64,000 nt of DNA from Lentinus brumalis (lineage: Eukaryota > Basidiomycota > Agaricomycetes > Polyporales > Polyporaceae), in NCBI GenBank assembly GCA_001792895.1, contig MARA01000002.1, forward strand, positions 186,001-250,000. Direction: 5' to 3'. The position numbers and the translations under genes are program-made. Position 1 is the first letter of the stretch, and each line of letters starts with the position of its first letter. Below, piece after piece: positions 53,464 to 64,000 of this stretch. The notes beneath the pieces are model-generated. The model did no database searches and had not been told where the DNA came from. It worked only from the letters and a program-made list of their open reading frames with translations.

Positions 53464-56214
53464 GCTAAGGCGGACTGGACTCCGACGCGGTATGAGCATA
53501 TGCTCGGTGATCCGCCTTCGGGGCCGCATGTATTGACCCACTTGACGCGGGAGTAGAAGTGGGTAATCGGCGTAGGACAGTCAGTCAGCGATCACAAGAG
53601 ACGTCAAGTGCATACATTGCCTACCGTACGACCCGCAAGTGGAAGGTGTTGACATTGCGCCGAGGAAACCGGCATCGCTCCGACGGACGCGTCAGCCCGT
53701 CATTGTGGATTAAGGATTATGCTGCGAGGAACCACCTAGCAAAGTAACGTAAGTTCTGATAGGGTCGGCAGCCGATGCAGATCTGAGTACGTTACCGGAG
53801 CGCCCTACTCATGAGTCAATGCGTTCCAGCACAATGGCGTCTGGGATCAGCAGAGTAATCACCGTCGCGGCGGGCAGGGCACGGATGAGACGTTTGGGCC
53901 GCGACACAGTGCTTGATTGGTGCCAGGTCGGAGGACGCGCCGCGCCGTTCTCATCCATGGGAAAACCTCGGATGCATCATTCTGAGCAGCCGGATGTCAA
54001 GGCGGAGGCGCTCCTCCCGACGCTCTGGCCGCCATGGAACGTGCGGCCGCTGCGGGCAAAGAGAGGCCTGTTAGGGTATTCTGTGGGAACAAGAGGCAGT
54101 TGGCGTGGGTGGAGGTGCGCCTGGGCGACCACGACCGTCGGGTCGGTGGGGGCGCCTTACACCGAACAACATATGAATGGCCTGAAACGGGGAGCGCGGT
54201 GTGAAGAAGGAGCGTAGCCCGTAAGCCCGTAAGCCCGACTTGTGCCTGAGATGATAGGACAGACTTTGAGGGTCATTCTCGACTGACTTGGAAGCCGAAG
54301 GGCTGCCCGATGTGTGAGTGACGTACCTTCGTCGGCTGTGCCGCCCCAGACGGCGGTATCTCCGTGCGCCGCTGAAGTCGCCGCGTAAATTGCTCAGCAT
54401 GGAAGTCAATGCATTATCGTAAGTGAGGCACTGAGTGACGAATGTCAGAAGAAAACCTGCCCATACAGTAGAGGACCATTCAGCAATTGTTGCGCGGCGA
54501 GTTGGTCGCACAGAGCCGCACCGGAGGACAACCCGAATGTGGCCGACATTCAACGCTAGGTGTCGTGGTGTTCCTTGCCTCTCACTCTAGTAGATCATGG
54601 GCTCGGTTGTGTCTATGTCAAGAGAAAAATGAAACGCATTAGGCAACATTTCAGAGTGGGAGGCGATCACGGACAGGTCGTCATTGCACGTCTAAAGCTT
54701 AGTGCGGGAATACATCCTCACTCACGGTCAAGACCGCGTGGTGGCAAGGCTGCATCCCACGCAGGACAGATTGCTGAGCAAAAGGGATGAGCTCTCATGC
54801 GTCTGGCCCAAGGCGTACGGGCTACGAACTCGCCGTGAGGAAGGTCGGGCGGTCGAAACGTAATGGCGGCGATTGCCTTGTAAGGGATTACAAAAAAACG
54901 CATCAACCCGCGACTAGGCACAGAAAGCATCGGCGTACTGTTGACAAAGCTCCGGAGTTGCACGAAGGAGTACGAGCGGCGCGGACTCAACCTGCGTGCA
55001 ATCGTTCGCCCAGGCCTCGGTGTAACAGGTGGATAGACTCTGAGGTCCGGGCGCAATCGGAAGGCTCGATGCACAGGTTGTGCCCGCTTGCAGTCCTGGC
55101 GACCGACCGAGGCAAATAGGCGGGAGAGCGAGTAGCGATTGGTCAAGTGGGATCAGTGACAGTTGGTCTCATCGTTGGGAAAATCTCACAGTCCCTCATC
55201 ATTACAACACAAGTCTGACTTATGTTGAACACGCTAGCCTCCGTGGGATGTCGGGCAATGTCGAGCAAAACAAGCAGGGTGACCCGTCGAGGTCAAGGCG
55301 GGAGAATCAAGCTTGGAATAGCAGAGGTCCGAGTCGGCGGAGGCAGAACGCGTCGGGCGCTCGGCAAAGGGGCGCTGAGTTGCGAAGAGTCCCGATATGG
55401 AAGGCTTGTTTGTTCGCGCAGAGGTTCACAGCGCGGATCAGGTTGGCCACCTCGAGCCGACTCTCACCTCAGCTTCCTCAGCTCCTGCGCCCTATTCCCG
55501 CACTCAGTAACGCCTACGACCTGGACTCGACTCCGCCGCTGTCTGTGCCGACCGCTGGCAGTCGTCTCACGCACTGGCCATCGACTTCGCCCGCTCGAGT
55601 TCGAAGGATGCCCCGTCGTAGCTCAGGCAAACGCTCGTTTCGACGTAAGATAGCTGCGCTCCTTGATTTATTTGGTAGATCTCTTACCTTCAAGCCGGAC
55701 AGGAACGATCATGTTGTTTGTCACGGATGCGCTCGCCATCAACTTGAACGCAGCAGGGCCGCCGACTGTGCTGCTTGCTCGCAAATATTGCTCTCGAAAT
55801 ACGGCTCAAGAGACCGTGGTCTCTGCGCGTTCTGCTATGTCTCACGGACGAGTCTCCATTCGCGCGAGTACCGCTCTTCAGGTCCGGACAGATAGTTTCC
55901 ATCATTCTATCGAGGCGCATTCCACCGGCACCGAGCTGTACCAATCCGGATGCAACTTGTAGACCGACCGGGTTCGGGGCGCGCAACGAGCTTCCGTGAG
56001 AGGTAAGGTTATGTCGTTCGTCTCACATTGCTCTCACGTATACCGAAGCTTTCGCGCGACGACCGCGTTCCAGGGCGACCATGATTGAATGCCGTACCAC
56101 AGCCATGGATGTATCAAACAAGGCTGAATATCGAAGACCGCCGCTACATGGCGCCGACTGCAGTGACTCAAGGTGCTCGTACATTTGCATCAGGGCGTCC
56201 ACCCAGGGGAAAGG

Positions 56215-56220
56215 TATAAA
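56215..56220 (+). promoter_or_regulatory. TATA box of laccase 2
   Basis: TATAAA lies 73 nt before the laccase ATG at 56293. Confidence 0.65.
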
Positions 56221-56292
56221 GGATGCAGACCCGGATCCCTCTAAGTCAACTCGAGATCCCCTCGAGTACCTCAGCAGCTCTACTCTTGCACA

Positions 56293-58445
56293 ATGGCGAG
56301 GTTCCAGTCCCTGCTCTCCTACGTCACCCTCCTCTTTGTGGCGTCAGCATACGCTGCCATTGGCCCGGTCACCGACCTCACTGTCACCGATGCTAACATC
56401 AGCCCCGATGGCTTCACCCGTGCCGGTATCGTGGTCAACAATGTCTTTCCCGCGCCGCTCATCACTGGCCAGAAGGTACGGAAATATCGTTTGAGGTCGT
56501 CCCCGCCTCCAGGTTCATCGTGCTTACCATCGCCTCTCACAGGGGGACCGCTTCCAACTGAATCTCGTCAATCAGATGAGCAACCACACGATGCTGAAGA
56601 CCACTAGTATCGTACGTAGTTAAATTGTTCTAACCGCTGCTTGAGCGCTCACCCGTGGTAACTTCTCTAGCACTGGCATGGCTTCTTCCAGAAGGGTACT
56701 AACTGGGCGGACGGCCCTGCGTTCGTGAACCAGTGCCCAATTGCTAGCGGAAACTCCTTCCTCTATGACTTCCAGGTACCCGACCAAGCAGGTAAGTTAC
56801 GGGCAATGGCTTCCTGATAATCCCTGACCTCGTATACCTTCAAGGTACCTTCTGGTATCACAGCCACCTGTCCACTCAGTACTGTGATGGTCTGAGGGGT
56901 CCGTTCGTCGTGTACGATCCTACCGACCCCCATCTCTCCCTCTACGACGTTGATGACGGTAAGTCTATCCTATTCTTGTGGTTTCCGAGGCATGATCTGA
57001 CAAGCATACCCAGACTCGACCGTCATTACACTGGCAGATTGGTACCACGTTGCTGCTAGGCTCGGTCCGCGGTTCCCGTACGTAACCTCGTACACTCATT
57101 CAATCACCATGACCATGTGCTCACTTGTTGGTTACATCAAGGCTCGGTGCTGACTCGACCCTCATCAACGGTCTCGGTCGTAGTACCGCTACCCCGACGG
57201 CCGACCTGGCTGTCATCAGCGTCACCAAGGGGAAGCGGTATGTGTTCTGCATTCAGTGATCGACTATGAACCACTTCTAACCGCTACTTCTCTAGGTACC
57301 GGTTCCGCCTCGTATCGATCTCTTGCGACCCCAACCACACGTTCAGCATCGATGGTCACAAGCTGACCGTCATAGAGGCCGACGGTATCAGCACCCAGCC
57401 GGTCACTGGGATTGACTCCATCCAGATCTTCGCTGCTCAGCGTTATTCGTTCGTTGTATGTTTACGTCGCTGCATACCACACATGGAAAAAATGCTAACG
57501 TTTCGACCGATTCTTAGCTCACCGCCGACCAAGATGTAGACAACTACTGGGTCCGTGCTAACCCGAACTTCGGCACCACCGGTTTCGCTGGCGGCATTAA
57601 CTCGGCCATCTTGCGTTACGATGGCGCGCCAGCTGTTGAGCCTACCACGAGCCAAACCGGCACGAACCTGCTTGTGGAGACTGACCTCCACCCATTGAGT
57701 ACCATGCCTGTGGTGCGTAGCCTCTCTCAGTGACTCCCAAGGCATGACTCATAAAATATGTACCTCCAGCCCGGTCTCCCCACTCAGGGTGGTGCTGACT
57801 TCAACCTCAACCTGGCGTTCAACTTCGTACGTATATATCTGCGCTCAAATCTGCAGCTCACTCATCGCTACTTTTCTCAGAATGGCTCAGACTTTTTCAT
57901 CAACGGCGCCTCCTTCGTTCCCCCGACTGTCCCGGTCCTGCTGCAGATCATCTCCGGTGCCAACTCGGCCCAGGACCTCCTCCCCTCTGGCAGCGTCTAC
58001 GCGCTCCCGTCCAACTCGTCCATCGAGCTCACCTTCCCTGCTACTGCCGCCGCTCCCGGTGCCCCGCACCCCTTCCACCTGCACGGTGTAAGTCCCCTTA
58101 GTACTCACGCCAACTGCCTCGATGCTCACAGTGCAACCTTCATTCCAGCACGCCTTCGCTGTCGTACGCAGCGCAGGTAGCACGGTCTATAACTACGACA
58201 ACCCCGTCTTCCGCGACGTCGTGAGCACGGGCACGCCCGCCGCTGGAGACAACGTCACGATCCGCTTCCAGACGGACAACCCGGGCCCGTGGTTCCTCCA
58301 CTGCCACATCGACTTCCACCTCGACGCCGGCTTTGCGGTCGTGTTCGCTGAGGACCTCCCCGATGTCGTGTCCGCGAACCCCGTGCCCCAGGCCTGGTCC
58401 GACCTCTGCCCCATCTACAACGCCCTCGACCCCAGCGACCAGTGA
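56293..58445 (+). CDS. Secreted laccase 2 (multicopper oxidase, AA1_1)
   Basis: This extracellular laccase is paralogous to the one at 22345. The signal peptide [20 protein letters not shown] precedes the mature start [13 protein letters not shown]. Copper blocks: HWHGFFQ (near 56670), [13 protein letters not shown] (near 56860, the usual Leu here), HPFHLHGHAFAVV across an intron (58068-58160), and [12 protein letters not shown] near 58300 with T1 Cys and axial Phe. Intron positions correspond to those of laccase 1 (after QK in PLITGQK, after KTTSI, after DFQVPDQA, and so on), showing duplication of an intron-bearing ancestor. It ends NALDPSDQ at a TGA at 58443-58445. Differences from laccase 1 are spread over the middle third, including [12 protein letters not shown] versus [14 protein letters not shown], and are not signs of decay. 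Confidence 0.97.
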
Positions 58446-58742
58446 ACAGAGTCACTATTAAACTCGGGTATTTCAAAGGGTTAAGAGTGGGCGTTGGTAT
58501 TTATCGCAGCTTCGGGACTCTCGCTTCAGTATCTGCATACTTGTCCTCCTCTCATTTGGTAAAACACCGACTTGAATTTGCGGTCGGCTGTCTGGGATTC
58601 GTGCTGTATATCCTGTAACATGTAATGAATCGAAGCAAATTGCGACTACAGAACTACAAGTACATTTGTTTGTTCGGATACATTTTGTTGGCCGCAGTAG
58701 CGAATGCCCACACAACATGCATTCAACGGAACATGCAGATTA

Positions 58743-61373
58743 TCAAGAGCTCGAGTCAGAAGGCCAGTCCGCAATCTTCGTGGCCTGGCCAGTCAAGGTG
58801 AACGTGTGCTTCAACTCCCCACTGGTGTCCAGCGCAACCGTGTAAGTGCCGGGATACACCCACTTCGCCCCAGTCTCGTCTGCCCGGGCGATCGCGCCCA
58901 GCGTCACTGGCAGCTCCGCCACGGAGCTCTTCCTCGGACTGAGCCCGTGCACGCGCGTGTACGACACAAGCTGCTTGTTCGGATGAGGAGCAGGACCAAA
59001 GCTCCCGCTCACGAACAGGAGCGCGACGTAGTCGGAGGTGACCTTCCCGATGTTCGTGACGCGCACCGAGAACGTGTCGAGGGGCGCGAGGTCGAGGAAC
59101 GCGGCGCTCTGCCTGCCCTTCGACACAAGCTGCGCGATGCTGTACGAAGTCGTGAGCCCGCGCGGAGCACCTGCCCAGGCAAAGGAGAACGTCGTGTAGT
59201 GCAACCCGAAGCCGAACTCGAAGACGGGGGTGCCCGAGTACCACTTGTACGTGCGACCCGGGTTCGTCGCGCTCGGACGGAGCGTCATGTCCGTCATGGG
59301 GACCTGATCTGCATACGCTGCGGGGTACTGCGTGATGGGCAGGCGGCCTGCGGGCGCCGTCTTGCCTGTCAGAATGTCAAAGAGGGCTGTGCCGCCACTT
59401 TGGCCGGGGTATCCGCCCCAGATGATCGCGTTGACCTGTACGAAATGCAGGTATATTAGTTTACAAGTTGCTTGACATGTCGGTCTCAGGGCGGAGACCA
59501 GGACGCATATGCACATATGCGACATGCCCAGACAAAGATATGACGTACCGCGCGACTGCTCTTCAGCGCCGTGTCGTCGAGTTGACCGCCTCCGAACTGC
59601 GCCACGACGAGAGGCTTGCCGACGCGCTCCAGCTCAGCGACAAGGTCGAGCTGATTACCAGGCCATGTTACGTTCAACCGGTCGACCTCCTCGCGTTCGA
59701 CGGTCTCGTCGAGGCCTCCGGCGAAGATGACTGCGTCCGCTCGCTTCGCCGCCGCCACCGCAGCTGGGAAGCCACTCGTGTCATTGCGGGTAGTCACGTT
59801 CGTCCCGAAGACGTATTCGACTTCGAAGCCGGCCTGTTGTGCACCAAGGAGCGGGCTGATAAGGAATGGCGCGACGCCGAAGTAATTGCCTTGCAGGAGT
59901 CTGGTGGCGTTCGCCCATGGTCCGATGAGCGCGAGCTTGCGGATTCGCTTAGAAAGTGGGAGGATGCCGTCGTTCTTCAGCAGGACCATGCCCTCGACCG
60001 CTGCGGTGTGCGCGAGCTGTTGTGCATCTGGGGTATTGACGTCTGACCACCCAAGCTGTCGGTACGGCTGAGACTCGGGAGGGTCGAAGTAACCGAGCCT
60101 GCGTAATGAGTCAACAAGTGCCATGAAGCCTGCATAGTGTGCGCATACCTGACAAGCGAAGCGTATTGGCGGGCTGCAGCTCTCTTCAGATCGGTAGAGT
60201 TGATCAAGCCCCGCGCCAGAGCATCTGGAAGGTAGGTAGCAGAGAACGTTCCACAGTCGATATCCGTACCGGCGAGGAGCGCGTCCGCCGCCGCCTGCGC
60301 TGGGTCCTCCGTGTAGTTGTGTGGGGTGTAGATGTTCTGGACGGCGTCGCAGTCACTCGTCACCCATCTGTCATCTGTGAAGCCCCAGGTGTCCCTCAGG
60401 ACGTCCTGGAGGAGGAAACTATTCGCGCACGAAGGGATTCCGTTGACGGCGTTGTACGAACACATCACGCTAGCGACCTTCGCATCGCGGACGCACGTCT
60501 GGAACGGGGGGAGGTAGTAGTCGGACAAGTCCTGCTGGGTAACCCGAGCGTCGAAGCCATAGCGCACGATGCCCTGCCAGTTGTCCATATCGTATGCAGC
60601 GAAGTGCTTGCAGTCGGCGACAACCTTGAAGTACGGCGTCGGGTCGACTCCTCCCTGGAGACCTACGATGAGATGATACACATATTGCTGCAGATGGAAG
60701 GGGTCTTCCCCTGGCGTCTCCTGCCCACGACCCCAGCGAGGGTCCTTGAACGCTGTAGATGTATTCAGACACAATGTATGACGTCACCGGATGCAGAACA
60801 CGTACGGTTAATGTTCGGCGTCCAGTAGTCGAGCCCAGCACGGCCGGCGTTGTTGAAAGCCCTGCCCTCAGTACCCACGATAGTAGCTATAGCCTGAATG
60901 AGAGGGTCGTCGAAAGCTGCGCCCATGAGGATAGGCTGGGGGAAGGAAGAGGCATAGCTGAATTCGCCCGAGGGAGCGAACGTGACACCGGGACTTTGGG
61001 CAACTCCGTGCTGGAATGCATGTCAACGTCGAAGGACGAACCATCAGATGACATTACATACAAGACCTTCGGACCACCAGTTATACGCCGGAAGGCCCAG
61101 GCGAGGAACACCCGGAGAGGCATTGACAGTGTTGTTGGTCAATTCCTCGTCCGTCCAGATATCAACGAGGGCACGAGCTCTCGTGATAGGGTCTTTGGTC
61201 GTGTCGCAGACAGTGTTGTTCGCGAGGGGCCCGTTTACACAGTCTGGAAAGCCATACGCTCGAACAGAGGTGGTGCCCACCGCCACCGCGGCGAGTAGCG
61301 TGGAGAGACGACGCAGCCCGTTCGCCATCCAGAGAGGCAGGAAGCTCAAAAGGAGCTCAGCGAGCAGCTCCAT
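58743..61373 (-). CDS. Secreted GH3 beta-xylosidase
   Basis: This is glycoside hydrolase family 3, xylan 1,4-beta-xylosidase type, releasing xylose from xylo-oligosaccharides outside the cell. The start at 61371-61373 gives MELLAELLLSFLPLWMANG; the second Met (MANGLRRLSTLLAAVAVGT) also yields a good signal peptide. The mature part opens YGFPDCVNGPLANNTVCDT. GH3 N-domain marks: [61 protein letters not shown], and VTSDCDAVQ with the nucleophile Asp (near 60350). C-domain: EGMVLLKNDGILPLS and VNAIIWGGYPGQSGG. The fibronectin type III-like end has YKWYSGTPVFEFGFGLHYTT and TSDYVALLFVSG. About seven introns; length about 770 residues. It lies 300 bp from the laccase 2 stop, convergent with it. Confidence 0.95.
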
Positions 61374-61738
61374 CGTGTCTTCTTCAACCTTTAAAGCCAG
61401 CTCGGAGGCAGTCTGACCCAGAGCAGAGCATGAAACGGCTCGCAGGGAGAGCGAAGAGCAGGAAGAGCATCGAGGTGTGTGGTCAGAAACACGGTCAGCT
61501 GAAACGGTCAGAAGGCGAGGTCAAGACGCATGCGAAGCTTGTATTGACGTCTTCGCGGGACGAACGGGAGGGCTCCCCGCCCAGCGCTCCCGGCGAAGAT
61601 GGCGGCAAGAGACAAGCCAACTTTCAGCGAACTTGATGTGACGCCGTGTCACACGCGACAGCCGATTGCACCGCCAAATCCGGCGGCGTGGATGCGCGTC
61701 GTCCGTTGTGGCAACAAACCACACGGGCTCGCTCTTCC
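61374..61738. other. Intergenic, divergent promoter between the GH3 and metalloprotease genes
   Basis: The two genes are transcribed apart from this 365-bp region. No TATA consensus stands out and no small gene is supported. Confidence 0.5.
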
Positions 61739-62654
61739 ATGCCACCACCTCCTCCGCACGACCCAGAGCCGCAATGGCCAATTCCAACGTTCAATATCCG
61801 GATTGAGGACCTCGCACATCCGGGCGCAAAGCTCTTCCTGGACCATATCCGTCCAGATGAAGCGTTGCGGAACGCCGTCGTCACCGTGTGCACCTGGCTC
61901 TACACTCCAGAATCCGTCCCAAGAGAGTAAGCCATATAATTCAAGCTAGCACAACTGCGTCAAATTGACAGAATCGCCATCTTACATCCGACTGCTCCTC
62001 CTTCCGATGCCGTCACCGCCCAATAAACCATTTCTCCGCGGTCACGCTGGTCGTCCGTATGACGCTTCTCCGCGGGTGCCCGCGCCGCCGCTGCCAGTGT
62101 TCAATGCGTTACGCTCGTCCTCCGGCCCATGCCCGGCGTCGCGCACACCTTCGGCTCTCCGACGCACAAAGAGATCCACTTCTCGCTCGATCACATTCGC
62201 AACTCCGAGTCACGCGCCAAGGACGAGATCCTCGGTGTCCTCGTGCACGAGATGGTTCACTGTTATCAATACAACGGGCAGGGCAAGTCTCCCGGCGGCC
62301 TGATTGAGGGCATCGCAGGTTTGTCTATTCATGGCCGAGCACATGCATCGAACTCACCGTTGCGAAACTCATCCGCGGCCCGTAGACTGGGTGCGGTTGA
62401 AAGCCGGCCATTCGCCACCGCACTGGAAGCGGGATACGGATGGTGATTGGGACGGTGGCTACCAGAAGACTGCCTACTTTCTGGAGTGGATCGAGGGTCG
62501 GTACGGAGACGGCTCTATCCGGGAGCTGAACGAAGCCATGAAGGACAAGGAGTATGACGAACAGGTCTTCAAGGACGTGACTGGGCGGAAGGTTTCTAAG
62601 TTATGGAAGCTGTACAAGGCGCACCTGGAAGAGCTGCAGGGTCCGGCACCCTAG
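61739..62654 (+). CDS. Plant-type basic secretory protein family metalloprotease (PF04450-like)
   Basis: This is a putative zinc peptidase of the plant and bacterial BSP family. The start MPPPPPHDPEPQWPIPTFN at 61739 is followed by IRIEDLAHPGAKLFLDHI. A 170-nt intron (61928-62096) then joins to VQCVTLVLRPMPGVAHTFG. The catalytic part is ILGVLVHEMVHCYQYNGQG: the HExxH zinc motif, then PGGLIEGIADWVRLKAGHSP across a second intron with a downstream Glu/Asp region. GGYQKTAYFLEWIEGRYGDG and a helical end LWKLYKAHLEELQG complete the fold. It has about 230 residues and no signal peptide, unlike plant BSPs, so it may be intracellular. The stop is the TAG at 62652-62654. Family assignment rests on the HExxHxxQYNG...PGGLIEGIAD pattern. 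Confidence 0.82.
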
Positions 62655-62794
62655 TCTTGTATCATCGTATTGTGTTATACCCGTCATTCGTATATCACTT
62701 TTGGATCGTCTGTTGGAGCACATTGATATCGAGATGACAATGTAGACGCAGACCCGTGATCATACTGCCCGCCCCTCCACCAGCATAGATGTCC

Positions 62795-63817
62795 CTATTT
62801 TGCCTTCGCAAGTTTCACCCTCTCCTTCTCGACAGTCTGGCTCCAGAGTAGCCGATAGATCCACCCTCTCGGGAACTGCCGCACCACCCAGATCAACGTG
62901 CTGCCAAATCCTATGGAGAAGTACCTTGGAGGATCCTTTCGCAACACCTTGCGCACCAGGTCGCGCGCATACTCGTCCAGGGGGTCGCCGCCGCAATGAG
63001 CTTCGGGTCCATCTTCGCCCGTATAACGTCGACGTAGTCGGTGTAGAGCGTGGTCAGGATCGGGGCCGCGTTCTGGCTCTCGCGCTTGAGGATGTCCGAG
63101 CGAGCCCCTCCCGAAGACACGAGAACGACGGAGATGTCGAACGGGAGGCATTCCATGTAGAGAGCGTCGGTGATCGCGTGAAGCGCGGCTTTGGATGCCG
63201 AATATACTCCCGCAAAAGGCATGGTCCTGGAGGTATGAGAGCATTAGCCACGGAATACCGCTGTTGACCGGTAGTGATGGACGTACAGCTCGCCTACGAA
63301 GGAGCCAATGTTCACGATTGTCCCGGCCTTGCGGGCAGCCATGTGAGGTATCACGGCTCGGGATGTGCGAATGGTACCAAAGACGTTGGTGTCGAACGTC
63401 TGCTGTATACGTGCATCATCCAGGTCTATGACAGGTCCTGGAAATACGGTGAGGCCCTGTGCTGCTATGAGCCGGTATAGATTCCCTACCTGTGCACGTA
63501 ACTCCGGCATTATTGACCAGCATGTCGATGCGTCCTTCCTTCTCGACGATTTGCTCAATCCCAGCCTTGACACTAGTGTCGTCGGTGACGTCCATGCGCA
63601 GACGCTCAATATTCGGATGTGTCAATGCGGCCATGGCCTCGAGTTTCCGCGCCGTCGCATAGACTTTACAGCCTTTCGACGCGAACTCCTGGCACCTATG
63701 TCAAGCGGGCGTGTCAGTGAGAAACTCGCGAACGCATTTTTGAGAATTCACTCACAGCGCAAAGCCAATGCCACCTTCAGAGCATCCAGTGATGACGACT
63801 ACTTGCTGGCCAGACAT
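62795..63817 (-). CDS. Short-chain dehydrogenase, Ayr1-like (apparent 1-nt frameshift)
   Basis: This is an NADPH-dependent SDR resembling 1-acyl-dihydroxyacetone-phosphate reductase of lipid droplets and ER. It starts MSGQQVVVITGCSEGGIGFA at 63817 (cofactor TGxxxGxG). Next come CKVYATARKLEAMAAL, LRMDVTDDTSV, MLVNNAGVTCTG (NNAG), QQTFDTNVFGTIRTSRAV, and the active-site GVYSASKAALHAITDALYME (YxxxK). Between KLIAAATP and LDEYARDLVRKVLRKD the frame slips by one base at a run of five C (plus strand G run 62980-62984); six C would restore it. The C-terminus holds a hydrophobic stretch (YFSIGFGSTLIWVVRQF) fitting membrane or droplet attachment, and ends ERVKLAKAK. Four or five introns. Ayr1-like function is inferred from family resemblance. 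Confidence 0.85.
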
Positions 63818-64000
63818 CCTTCTGGAGCAGGTCTTCTGTATGAGTTACGGATGAGCGGCCGGCAGCGAAGACTGCAATAGGAGATTGACACTGGGGCCCG
63901 ACAGGGAGTCCCTTTATATACAGGCGTTCGGCATGAGAAAACGTCACGGCTTCGGTGCCGTGGCACACTAGCTATGTGAGAGATGTTAAATCACCCCTCA

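Larger units (their letters stand above)
51594..56292. other. 4.7 kb gene-poor region
   Basis: No gene is supported although several frames stay open for 130-270 codons; these lack ATG starts, domains, or natural composition. Local direct repeats (52516-52574; 52707-52754), a small 8-nt-period repeat at 54216-54237, and a hairpin at 53415-53463 are present. The right end carries the laccase 2 promoter. It may contain an eroded transposon or lineage-specific genes that I cannot recognise. Confidence 0.4.

Noticed and set aside
52894..53541. 215-codon open frame on the minus strand in the gene-poor block
   Set aside because: It is rich in Arg/Pro/Ser/Thr with no hydrophobic pattern, domain or introns, and overlaps a similar frame on the plus strand.
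55080..55895. 271-codon open frame on the plus strand before laccase 2, with a CHGC...CAAC Cys pattern
   Set aside because: It has no ATG start, irregular Cys spacing that matches no zinc-finger or gag-knuckle pattern, and chance-like composition.

Overview
The window is intron-rich fungal DNA. Introns are mostly 45-70 nt with GT...AG ends, and coding regions are GC-rich. The gene content points to a wood-decaying basidiomycete, most likely a polypore-type white-rot agaricomycete: two secreted laccases with a Phe at the axial copper position, a secreted GH3 beta-xylosidase, basidiomycete-style F-box genes, a stand-alone YABBY/HMG-like protein, and conserved housekeeping genes broken by many short introns. 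Species cannot be fixed from the sequence alone.

Layout. 1-6.4 kb: 3' end of NTE1 (phospholipase), a small double-stranded-RNA-binding-domain protein, and VPS33 (HOPS/CORVET). 7.4-20 kb: HMG/YABBY-like protein, an F-box/LRR protein ending in a CaaX box, LRP1/C1D (exosome cofactor), SF3B5 (U2 snRNP), a class I methyltransferase and a NIPA-type Mg transporter. 20-27 kb: a 2.3 kb gene-free stretch, laccase 1 and WSS1 (DNA-protein crosslink protease). 27-32 kb: a broken F-box gene, an EEF2KMT/FAM86-like lysine methyltransferase, and mitoribosomal mS45/Bot1. 33-41 kb: an FAD monooxygenase beside two tandem ACS-family MFS transporters, a possible small catabolic cluster. 41-48.5 kb: CCT7 and RAD5 in divergent orientation, then an intron-containing tRNA-Leu. 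49.9-51.6 kb: a divergent pair of transcription factors (Zn2Cys6 and bHLH). 51.6-56.3 kb: a 4.7 kb gene-poor stretch. 56.3-63.8 kb: laccase 2, GH3 beta-xylosidase, a plant-type basic secretory (PF04450-like) metalloprotease and an Ayr1-like short-chain dehydrogenase.

Functional links. The two laccases and the beta-xylosidase act outside the cell on lignin and hemicellulose. The monooxygenase and its neighbouring transporters could handle small aromatic or heterocyclic acids, but this is inferred from position only. RAD5 and WSS1 are both DNA-damage tolerance/repair genes. The remaining genes are housekeeping.

Most notable observations. (1) RAD5 helicase motif I can only be assembled through two consecutive microexons of 5 nt and 3 nt. 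(2) Several otherwise intact genes each lack exactly one nucleotide at a G/C-rich spot, which suggests systematic single-base dropouts in the assembly. (3) The F-box/LRR protein ends in a predicted farnesylation motif (CTIM). (4) SF3B5 has a first coding exon that is just the ATG.
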